In this document: in pieces, positions 25,801-35,656 of the stretch | Position numbering within the stretch: the stretch's first letter is position 1 | Layout: each line of letters opens with the position of its first letter | Assembly: GCA_001574975.1 (NCBI GenBank) | Contig: KQ965758.1 | Coordinates: forward strand, 66,763 to 130,762 | Direction: 5' to 3' | Source: Gonapodya prolifera JEL478 | Taxonomy: Eukaryota > Monoblepharomycota > Monoblepharidomycetes > Monoblepharidales > Gonapodyaceae | Length of the DNA stretch: 64,000 bases | Made by a program: the position numbers and the translations under genes | Notes under the pieces: model-generated | What the model saw: only the letters and a program-made list of their open reading frames with translations | The model's database searches: none | What the model was told of the DNA's origin: nothing

Positions 25801-27753
25801 TTAAGTGCCATGAAACCTGATCTGGAGGAGCTGAGCCGTGCAATTACAGCACTTAACGGAGATTATGAGCAGCGGTTGGGAGAGGCTTCGACCCACCTTA
25901 ACGATCTTGGCCACATAATGTCGGTGCTTGAAATCACCATGGCGCGGCTCACACAAGATATGGAAGAGCGGATCCGTGAAGTGTCACAGGAGAAGGGGTC
26001 AGCAGACGCCCATCGAGAGAAGCTGCAGAGCGTTGCTACGGCAATGCAAGAAGAGTTGTGCTCAGCACGAGCTGATCTGACGGAGGTGACGCGCCAAAGC
26101 TCCCAGTGGCAGGAAGAATGTGCAAGGCTTGAAGGAGTTGCTGCACAATTAGGAGCCGAGATTGCTCAAGCCAAAGCTGAATTGGTTGAGGCAGAAAGGA
26201 GATTGTCTGAGGAGAATATGCGTATTGGGAGGCTGGAAGTGCAAAGGGCGGAGAGTGAGAGGGCTGTTGATGTGTTGCAGCAGGAGCTCGCCACGGGGGA
26301 TGAAGAACTAATACGGCTCAGAGAGGAACAATCGATCGCGGCAAGACGCTGTGAAAATATGGAGAGGACATTGGATGCATTACGCGGTCAATTAGCGGAA
26401 GTAACAGCGGCATGGGTGGACACCTCAGAGGGGCTCGCGAGAATGAAGGAGCAAGCGGAATTGACGAAAGTGGAAAAGACCAGACTTGAAGAACAGATGC
26501 GATTTGAAGGGGAGAGGTTGAACAAAACTCGCGCTGGGTGGGAAGAAATGACGAAGGCATTGGAAAAGACACTGTCTGACTCGGAGGAAAATTTGAGGCA
26601 GAGTGAAACCGAGAAAAAAGCTTTAATAGTACGACTGACGGATTTGGAAGCAGCAAAGAGCGATCTCGAGCAAAAAATTGCACAACTGGTCAAGGCAGAG
26701 GAGGAGTCCGCAACCGGTAGCAGGATGGCAGAAGAGAGGGTGAAAAGGGTTGAAGAGACGTTGAACGAGAGCAAGGGGTTGTTGGATGCAGAGAGGGCAG
26801 CAAAGGCCGCACTGACTGAAATCCTGAAAGGGGAGCGTAGGGTGTTACACAAGGACAGGTGCCGGTGGAAGGACACAAAGACCGGTCAGGATCGAAAGAT
26901 AGGCACTTTGGAAGAGAAATTGAGGAGTGTTGATGCGGAGAAGAAAACGCTGGTCATTCGACTATCGGATTTGGAGGCAACCAAGGTTGATTTGGAGAAG
27001 GCGGTTGCGGACAGAGCCGAGGCAGAGGAAGAGTTTGTAGGGGGGACACGCAAGGCGCACGAGACGGCGCAGAAGGAGATGCGAAAAGTGGTGGAGCGGT
27101 GGGAAAGAGAGTTGGCGAAGGTGAAGGAGGAAGCTGAGGCAGAAAGTGGGCGATGGAAACACCTGGCGGAAAATGCGGTGGACGAGGCGATGAGAATTAT
27201 GTTGCAAATGGGCGGACAACCCGATCAAAGAGCGGTGGAAGAGGCGATAAGAGTGAGGTCGGAAGCGGGCGGACAACGGGAGCACAGAGCAGCGGAGGAG
27301 CCGATGAGACTGACGGAAACGGGGGGACAGTCCGAGCAAAGAGTGGATGAGGAGGAGATGACTAATGGAATTGGGGGCACAACCCGAACAAAGAGCGGTG
27401 GAGTTCACCGTGGTGGCGCTTCTGCCAAAACTGAGGGTGAATATCAAGGCGTTTGTGGTGAGTTGTGCGCAGGGGGGGATATCTTGGTTGATGAGTTACT
27501 GACGACTTGATTTCTTTTTCGTTTCATATTTTGACTATACACGACGATACTGCGACACGGCTCTCTTTATCTATCGCCATTTGATGCACCCCCACGCTGA
27601 TCTGGACCTGCGCACAGGGCGAGAGCAAGAAAGAGTTTGAGCAGCGTCTGAACGCGGTTGTCAAGAGGCTCAATCTGACTAAGTGGGAGTCTGGCAAGAT
27701 TTTGGCCGCGGTGCACGCAGTGAAGACGGGGTCGAGTGCGAGGGAGTTCTGAG
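22887..27753 (+). CDS. Large coiled-coil protein, function unknown
   Basis: About 1,500 residues, mostly heptad-rich helix with Glu, Leu, Ala and Arg, like golgins, myosin tails or spindle scaffolds. No catalytic domain is visible. Exon 1 probably starts at 22887 (MEAPPSQLPVSES; an in-frame ATG lies upstream at 22758) and ends near 23074. After a phase-1 intron, the main exon enters with GVSLEREGSSSS and stays open to 27510. A gap in the coil near 25430-25660 carries a Phe/Gly/Pro-rich linker. The last part (27180-27420) has about four degenerate repeats of 52-57 nt keyed on GGQxxQRAxEE. A final exon (27621-27753) reads GESKKEFEQRLNAVVKRLNL to AREF and stop, but it joins in phase only if the frame shifts within the last repeat. 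The open frame alone would end at 27510. Confidence 0.6.
27180..27420 (+). repeat. Degenerate tandem repeat in the coiled-coil gene
   Basis: Four units of about 57, 57, 54 and 52 nt encode a pattern like GGQPDQRAVEEAIR. Units 1-3 keep the reading frame. Unit 4 is not a multiple of three, so the repeat pattern (GAQPEQRAVEF) continues in another frame. Confidence 0.7.
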
Positions 27754-28796
27754 CGATGGATGAGTGCAGGCGGGGTGGTGGTGATGATGTCGTTGCTTGA
27801 CGAGGGTACGGAAGCGCACACTTTCGTTCTTCCCTCCTTTCTTTCCCTTTTTTACACTGAAATAATGATGAAATAATATGCATAAAATGATATAATAAAC
27901 ACGCATGACTGCTTGTGCTGTTTGTTGGTTGAAACTGATGACTGTTTCGCATCCGTAAGTTTAGATTAGAGGTTGACAGCGGCGGCAGCCTGTCGCTTCG
28001 ACTAGAAAATTACATGTTCCTCTGGCTGAACGCGAGTAGAAGCGACAGAGTGCGAGCGTGCTCGAGTATCCCGCAGAAGTGAATACGTGTTGCACATAGG
28101 AAGCGACGTGCAAGCCGGCGTTCGGACAACCACGATTCTTTCCGCACGAGACCGGAGCTGCGAAGTGTTTGGCTGCAATCGGCTGCGAATGATCGGGTCG
28201 ATGCAACGGGTGCGGGCGTTGGAGCATCTGCTGTGGCCAGCAAAGTGAAAAGTCAAAAGCAAAAGGGACACGTTGCAGTGCACGGGAATTGAAGGGATTG
28301 CACACGGAGAGGGGTCGACGCACACACAGCGTGAGTCTGCGGGTATGCGACGGCGGAGTCAGGAGGGGTCCGTGGGCGTAAAGCGGGTCGGAAGCAGCGC
28401 ACGTCACGGCGGCAACGGGGCGTGCAGGAGGGAGGGAAGAGAGGGAGACGTCGGGGTGAAAAACACTGTGCGGCGTGGTGGGTCATTGCGTTTCCGAGCT
28501 TGGGAGCGGCGAAAAGCGGAAGAGCGTTCCTGTCACTTTTGTTTTGGAATGAACGGAGTGGGGCGGCGACGGACGGAGAGGGAGACGTGGGAACCGAAAA
28601 CACAGAGCGTGAACATGAGACTTGGCGTGCGCTATGGCTCCGAATAGGACTTGTGTTGCGTTTGTCTTTGTTCTGCCATATTCACCCACTTCCTGTCCCA
28701 CTACCCCAAACCCAACCTCACTACACGCGCTATACACTGCGACATACCCTAAAACACACCATGTTCTTAGCCATACCCCGCTAACTCACTCGCGCA
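27754..28796. other. Intergenic; 3' signals and GA-rich promoter region
   Basis: After the coiled-coil gene, 27840-27905 is AT-rich with AATAAT/ATAATAAAC-like tracts that could serve as polyadenylation signals. From about 28300 to 28620 the plus strand is strikingly purine-rich (GGAGGGAGGGAAGAGAGGG-type), followed by a CT-rich leader with ACACACC before the next ATG at 28797. No coding signal is supported. Confidence 0.35.
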
Positions 28797-31700
28797 ATGT
28801 CTTCTCGCGTGTCCTCCCTCGCCTCGTTTCTTTCCTCCAACACTCTCGCTCTCTCTGCCGCTGCCGCTGCGTCAGTCGCTCTCTTGGCTCTCGCTGCATC
28901 GCGGTCCCGCACCAAGTCATCCTCGCCTGCGACGGACTCCCCCTCGGACTCTGCGCTCGCTTCGCCCCCCCTCTCCCCGCAACTAAAGCCCCATCCAGAG
29001 TCGCTGGCACCGCCGCCACTGACTCCGACCCCCCTGCGAACACAACTCCCCCTCGACGACTCCCTCTCAGACCCTCTCTCGGCCCACACACCGCTGCCTC
29101 CGCTCGACACAATCCCAGAGCAAGGCGACGACGAAGATGTCGACGAGCCCCCTGCTCTGCTCTACGTCTCATCCTCGGCGACCCTCGTCGCTGACCATGA
29201 GTCCGAAGAGGGGACGCCAAGCCACGTCAAAGCATCCCCTATCGACGACGACCACCCTGTCGCGCGGGAAACACCGTCGGCATCACCGGACCCATCTGAC
29301 GCCCACCTCGTCACCGACGCAAGCCAGGCCCTGTTGGCTACTCCGACGTCCGAATCGCTGACCGACGAGAAAACCCCCGCGCTTGACGCGTCCTTCTCAG
29401 ACACGCTCTTTTGGCGCTCGGACTTCCCCCAAGTCACCGTCGACCTCGAGAGTGCCGAACCTGCACCTGTCCCACAGGAGGATACCGAGGAGCCTGCTAC
29501 TGCCCCGTCCTCCACCATTCTGACCACCCCGCCCACGCCCGTGCGGTCTGCCGAACCCTCCCGGTGGCGCGACATCTCCCACCTGTCCCGCTCCACGCGG
29601 GACGCCCTGCGCTCCTCGTCGCCGCTCCCGACCGTGCCCTCCGACTTGGCCCCGCTTGCGCTCCCTGCGCGGGACGACCAACTCGCGGAGGCTGTAGAAA
29701 CGCCCCGCTCTGTCGGTCTGGAGGACTCTTTCAAGGTCGTGTACCCCGACGCGAAGGAATCAAGTGAGACGGACGATGCGGATCTGTTGGCGTACTGGAG
29801 GTCGCCCGTGGGTGTCGTGGAGATTGTGTTGCCCGGGGACGAAAGTGAGGCGAAGAAAGGCAGCAAAGTGGAGGAGCCCCCGGTGCAGAACGAGGACAAG
29901 GAGGAAGAGAGCGAGACCACCGATGGGCAGGAATATGCCACCTCAACATTCTCGGACTCGCACTACTGGCGCACGGCGATTCTCGATGTAGACCTGGACC
30001 TGGACCTCGACACCGCCGGACAGCAGGCTACCCCCGCGCCAGCCGTTGCCGTTCCTATCCCTCCTCTCCCCTCGCCCCCGACGGAGTCTTCCGCCCCAGC
30101 ACCAGTCGCTGCCCAGACCTCCCAAGGCAAGGCGTGGCGGGACACCAGCGCGCTTGTGAAGGCCGCTAGGGACGCAGTTGTGCAAGGGCGTGAGGACAAG
30201 GTTCAGTGTGGCGCCTTGGTGATTGATGCCACCATGTTTGGAGCTGCCGTGGCAGGGAATGTGGAGGTGGAGGCGGTTGCGGAGGGTGTGCCGGAGTTGG
30301 ACAAGTCGTTTAGATTTGTTCCGGGCGCCCCTAGCAAGGAGAGCGAGTTTGGTTACTGGGGCGTCGCGGTCGGGTCTGTCGAGATTGTGGAGGAGGAGAA
30401 GGTTGAAGCGCAGGCTCAGAACGACGCCGAGGCGGGCGTGACTGCGGAGGTTTTGGAGGATGAGAACACGACGACACAGGAGGAGGCGGTTGTGCTCGAT
30501 GCCGGAGATGGTGGGAGCGCTGCAGGAGAGTACGTTCCTTCGGACGCCGTTGAGGTGGGAACTGAAGTCGAGGTGCGCACTGAGCTTGGGCTCGAGGTTG
30601 GCACAGAAGGTGACGCCGAGCCCTCGTCCTCCGGGGATGCAGATGGAGAGGCGGATGCGCCAGCCGAAGAGAGCCCCGCTCAGCCTGTGGCCGAGGAGGA
30701 TGTGCCGCCTGGCGTGCCTGTTGCCGAGGAAGTGCGCGTGGATGAGCACGGCGCCGTTGTGGAGGCTGATAAGGCCGTCGAGGTTGAAGCTGTTGAGGTG
30801 AGCAGACTTACTTTTGTTTTGAAACAGGCATCTCAAACTTTGTTGCTGCCATTCACTTCCACAAATCCGCCGCCACACCAGCCGTCTGCTCCCACCCTGT
30901 CGCTCATCGCCGAACACCTCCCCGACGTCACTCCGGACTCGTCCGTGGCCCCCGCTTGGGGCAACATTCTTGGCAACCACTCGGCCGATGTGTCTGACGT
31001 AGTGCCCGAAGCCGTCGAGGTCCAGGACCCTTCTGTGCCCGAAGAGGAGAGCAAGGCGGCAGAAGAGGATTTGGGACCCGTGGGCACCATTGTTGATGTG
31101 AAGGGACCCCCGAAAGGTGCTGAGAAGGTGGAGCAGCCTGAAGGTGGGTTTTGGCAAACATTATGCCTAGGTGACGTTTTCCAACGGAACGCGTTGCTTC
31201 TTCCCACAAAGTGTCTCCCGAACCTGTCCTCGATGCCGCGCCTGCCAAGCCCGTGATCCAGCGGGAGCCTGCACCCCTTGCACCACCCGCGCCGACGTCG
31301 ACCCAGTCCAGCAAGCCCAAGAAACCCATTTCTTTCGAGGACCTGCTCGCCGTCCCAGAGTTCAACCCGGACGCCGCAGAGTTCGTCCCTACGGCGATAC
31401 CAGCCGCAGCTCCCGTTGCTCTCGCAGTGCACACTGCGTTGGTACCCCAGGCGACTGACCTGCAGGATGCTGCGACGGCACAGGCGCACCTGTCGCCATC
31501 AGCTCCATCATTCTCCCCGACTGTCGCGTCGTTCTCACCTACAGCTCCGTCATTTACACCAACAGCAGTGTCGTTTTCCCCATCGGCACCATCCTTCTCG
31601 CCTTCCACTGCACCCTTCGTTCCCTCCGCGGGCGTTTACGCTACCGCATTCCCCCAAGCTAGTGTGCAAGCATTCCAGCCTGCGGCCGGGTCGTCCGTAC

Positions 31701-32974
31701 CCTACGCTGTCGCCGCGGGCGTCGCTTACGGAAGTCTGGAAGTGGACGCTTATGGGTACGAGCAGGCCCAGCAGGTGGTGGACGGGCTTGAGAGCTCCGA
31801 GGGAGTGAATTTGGATGCGGGTGATGCCTATGCCGAGGAACTCGCGTATGGTAGTGTGGCAGGCTTCGCTGGGATGGAAGGTGAGGCATTCATGAATCAT
31901 CGAACCGTGGCCTTCTTTTTCTGATGCGTCCCCTTTCACCCCGCCCGCCCAATCGCTCCCCTTTGTCCTGGTAGATGTACTTTCCGCTCCAGCCTTCACA
32001 CCTTCGGCTGCCCTTGCCAACCCCTGGTCGCCGTATTACCCAGGCACCGATTTAGCCACATTGGACGCAGCGCACGCTTTCGAGCAAGACCCGTATGCGG
32101 TGGCGGGAACTGGATACGAGGGGCACGTTCACGGTGGGCGCTCCGGATATGGAGGGCGGCACGGACGCCACGGACACGGTAATGGCCAAGCACACGTTGG
32201 GTACAGCGGGTCGGGAGAGTACGGGTACTTGCAACAGCAAGGACAGGGGTACGGTGGTAACTACGAGGGCGGCCATTATGGTGGCAGGAGGGGTCGCGGA
32301 CGTGGATATGGAGGTGGATATGGAAGTCATGGGGGCGCGAACGCACACCACAACAGCAACGGCAACGGTGCCAGTCCGGCAGCCGACGGATCCAACGGCA
32401 CCCCATCCCATTCGTTAAGGAGGGCGAAAACCATGCCGTACGGAGGTGCTCCCGCTCAGCAGTGGGAGCGCATCGATCAGACGCCGGGAGACGCCGGGGC
32501 GAGGCGCGTGGATCGAAGGAAGACCGACGACCTTGCGGGCGATGAGCTGGGTAACTCCGCCGGTGAAGGTGAACTGAGTGGATCGGGCCACTTTGGACGT
32601 CGAGGTGGTGGCCGAGGTGGAGGTCGCGGCAGGGGAAGGGAGGAGCCTCAGTTGGCTACCCTGAGCGACTTCATCGACGCGTCGCTGTCGGGAAAATTGA
32701 AGAAGGCAAAGCTGGCCAAGCCAGAGCCTCCCGCTGTGCAAGAGAAGGCGCCCAGTGAAGAGCCTGAGAAGAAGCCGGCATCGCCAGAGAAGACGAATGG
32801 TACAACTGCACCTCCTGTTGCCGTTGGGGCTGTCGCGAAGCCCGTGTGTGTCTTTGGAAAAAGTAAGTTGTATCGAGTTGTTGGGTGATACATTATTTGC
32901 TGGCTACATGTTTTCACCTCTCGGTGCCAGACTGTCTCAACAAGAAAACGTGCAACATGGTGCACCCCGAATAG
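28797..32974 (+). CDS. Membrane-anchored PAM2 / RGG / CCCH-finger protein (putative mRNA tether)
   Basis: I know no exact homologue. The start at 28797 gives one hydrophobic N-terminal segment (ALSAAAAASVALLALAA) followed by Arg/Lys, a signal anchor that would leave the rest cytosolic. About 600 acidic residues follow. They contain two copies of a unit of about 150 residues (29390-29850 and 29940-30395), each with a YW/FW-box, an AWRD/RWRD helix and a GVVEIV/GSVEIV strand. After two introns comes VPEFNPDAAEFVP (about 31350-31390), a good PAM2 motif that would bind the MLLE domain of poly(A)-binding protein, then PSFSPT repeats. The next exon has RGG/RGRGYGGG boxes. The last exon completes VCVFGKNCLNKKTCNMVHPE, a Nab2/ZC3H14-like C-x5-C-x5-C-x3-H finger, with stop TAG at 32972-32974. 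Function as a membrane-bound mRNA/PABP tether is inference. Confidence 0.65.
31344..31394 (+). other. PAM2 motif (PABP MLLE-binding)
   Basis: The peptide PEFNPDAAEFVPTA fits the PAM2 consensus xxLNxxAxEFxP, with Phe replacing the first Leu and the critical Ala and Phe kept. It sits in a disordered, proline-rich context, as PAM2 motifs do. Confidence 0.65.
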
Positions 32975-33476
32975 AAGTTTATTGGTTTCTGTCACTGGAA
33001 TGCGGCTGTTACGCTGCAAGAAATTGGAGGTATTTGGCGGCGGCTTTAATGAAGTCACGTTGATGCGTGAAAGTTTATGATAGAGTGTTTGTAAAAGAGT
33101 GTGGAGCTGTTTCCTTCTAATATTGGTTGTCATTGGGGTCGTTGAACAAGCCCCTCAATGACATGACGCACAATTCCGTCAAAATACACGCGAGGTCTGC
33201 CTTTTCGAGATACCCTTTTCGTCAACATTTCATCATCACCCCGAGTAATGAAGCTCCGCCGCGGACGAGGGGACATGATCCCAGGTTTACCTTCAATTCG
33301 GGAAATGAATTATTATTGTTTCGTTCCGATTATGAGGGTTCCGCACATTTCCGTAACACGACGTAATTCAAAAAATGGTACAGCCAGCACTATTTACTAC
33401 AAAATCTCACGACGAGCACATGAGGAATGGCCGCGCGAGGACATGGATAAGGGGATGAGAAGTTGGCGCTGGTCAG
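32975..33476. other. Convergent intergenic region, no gene seen
   Basis: The 500 bp between the stop of the PAM2 protein and the stop of the minus-strand C2H2 gene show no coding signal. It should hold the two 3' ends; an AT-rich patch with AATTATTATTG lies at 33308-33320. Confidence 0.3.
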
Positions 33477-35121
33477 TTACGGCGCCCAATTTTGGATCGG
33501 ATGCATTATCTGGTCCTGCATCCGCGATTGGTAGTACCGCGGAGAGGATGGGTACGGGCGAGGCAGCGGAAGGATTGGGGGTTCCACCGCGGGGTATCCA
33601 TTCGCCACCATCTCTGCCCTTCGACCGGCAGGGTGCTGGGAAACGGTGGATGCTACATCCGGCATCGAGATTGCACGAGATGGAGGCATTGGGCCGCTGG
33701 TGGACGAGGGGGCGAGCTGGTGCATTGTGGGAGACGGCTGGGGATGTGCACTTTTGCCCATGGGGAACTGTGCCGGAAGACCTCCATCCCCGTTGGAGGC
33801 GTAGCTCAACGTGGCGGATCCCGAGAATTCGTGGGAGACACCTCCCGGATGGACTGGAGCAGCGGTTGCGAAGGACGGGTAGAACGGTTGCGACGGTGCC
33901 ATTGGATCTGAATCCGAAACCCACACAACGAAAAATTTATGAGGCAACGTCAACAGCAATAATTAATTCAAAGGTACTCATCGCACGTACCGTATTGCCG
34001 GTAGGGTAGAGTCATGTCGGCACCCATGCCATTCGGTGGATACATTGGACCATATCCAGTCATCGGACCAGTAACAGGCGCTGATGGGAACGCGATCGGC
34101 CAGGACGCTCTATTCTCGGGAGGATCGAAGTACCACTGAGGAGGTTGCCCGGGTATGAGACTTGCGGAGGGCTGGACGGGCAACGACACTTCAGAGGACG
34201 CGAAGTTCAGTCCTTGCAAGCAGACATTGAGCAGCGGGAGTCACAACTCACTTTGCCTCCGGTATGATCCTTCTCTAACAAATGGTTCGGTTTTGAGAGG
34301 TACTTGGCTTTTAAAAATTCGACCTGGGGGGATCCCTCCCAGCTGAGCATCATTAGGAAAGGTTGTAGGTGACTGATACGTTCCATCCTCTTCGGACGGG
34401 GGGGATAAACTTGGTGATTCTTGGTCTGGGGATGCACGATGGTCTTCAGTGTTTTGGAATGTGCTGGGAGGGTGAGGAGGACGGTAGTTCGGAGTATTGC
34501 CTCCAAACACAGAACCGGTGGACGACCGTGCACGGGGTCGACGTTCACGTGGAGGAAGTTCGCAGTTGGGATGATATGATCTGATGGTTGGCCGACGAGG
34601 ATTTCCAGATAAGACGTGGAGTCCGGAATACTATTAACAATTGACTTACTGAACGTGTCGAGCAAGGTTATCTGGAGCAACACGTAAGGACGGAAGGGTT
34701 CAAAAAAGGTCTGCTGTGCGTAGGACGTGCACAGGGTACTCACCGTGTCTCATGAAGGCACGCGCGCACACCGGACAGACATACTCCTTGACACCAAGAT
34801 GGAGTCGCTCATGTCTTGAGGAATGTATGAAGAGTCAGGAGGATTCCGCCGGATTAAGGTAGGGGTTGAGGAGGGAGACACATTTGTTCCCTCGCGAAAT
34901 CGCGATTGCTTCCACGCCAGAGGCCGTCAGTCCCAGCCAATCCATCAACTTGTTTGGTATGGCTCCGCTTCCGGGGTGTCCAGCGTGTCCTTCCGCTCCG
35001 TGGCAAAACCCTGCCGACCCTAGTCTTGCGTATCAACCGCCCGTGCCCCAGCGTCTCACCTTCTGAGGTTCCCGCAGCGTTGAAACACGGACCCACACGT
35101 CCCGCACACGTAGGCGGTCAT
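33477..35121 (-). CDS. C2H2 zinc-finger transcription factor, two fingers split by introns
   Basis: The ATG at 35121 opens directly into the first finger (MTAYVCGTCGSVFQRCGNLR). The next exon supplies RRHERLHLGVKEY-type linker text and the second finger, VCPVCARAFMRH. A 22-nt exon at 34650-34671 completes it with DNLARHVQ. Together these form a tandem Cys2His2 pair with a TGEKPY-like linker (LGVKEY). Downstream exons encode a Pro/Ser/Tyr-rich tail (SPSLSPPSEEDGTYQSP, WYFDPPENRASWP, HPQPSPTMHQL) ending at 33477. The two-finger, N-terminal layout followed by a long disordered tail is common in fungal C2H2 regulators. No target or pathway can be inferred. Splice sites were chosen to keep finger residues in register. 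Confidence 0.8.
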
Positions 35122-35656
35122 GAATCGTGGCCAGCGGGCTCCAATAACCTGAGGCGCTCGGTGCGGGAACAAACCCGAAAATCTCCTAGAAATCTCCTAC
35201 ACGCACGGATTTTCCCCAACATTCATAGATAGGATCACGTCATTCAAACTCATGAGATACACTCAGAAATGATTTCTATCTTCATCCGTCTGTATTTGTA
35301 TTCTGCCTGCGGAGTCCCGGAAATACACTCCTGTAGTATTTGCACTGTTAAAGCTCGTCGGTATCCACTGGACGCAAACTATCCTCTTGATACCCGTCTG
35401 TCCTCGGCAGGATCAGGTTCACTCAGCATTTGGTACGTGTTCTCCTCGTCTCCCACTTCTCCTAGTCCTAAACTCCTCACGGACAGATTTTCGATCCGGC
35501 GAATCTACAACATTCCTTCATTCGTATGCCCACAATTTAAGCAAGGGAAGATCGGCTCAATATGATCTTGCACTCTGGATAATCAACGTTTTATTGGACG
35601 CAACCCCGTTTCGCACTCAGACTGCCGCGTGGTTGCCACACTTGCGAAACTCTACA
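35122..35656. promoter_or_regulatory. Upstream region of the C2H2 gene
   Basis: A gap of about 530 bp between the C2H2 start and the end of the alcohol dehydrogenase gene, both on the minus strand. No coding signal beyond short shadow frames. Confidence 0.3.

Noticed and set aside
26318-27447. Minus-strand frames opposite the coiled-coil gene
   Set aside because: They are Leu/Ser/Pro-rich mirrors of Glu/Lys-rich heptads with no independent support.
28273-28784. Purine-rich plus-strand frames upstream of the PAM2 gene
   Set aside because: The Gly/Arg/Glu bias comes from a GA-rich promoter tract. There are no splice sites or domains.
29162-31608. Several long minus-strand frames opposite the PAM2 protein
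   Set aside because: They are shadows of a GC-rich coding strand. None has a domain, and the plus strand has the PAM2 motif, introns and CCCH finger.
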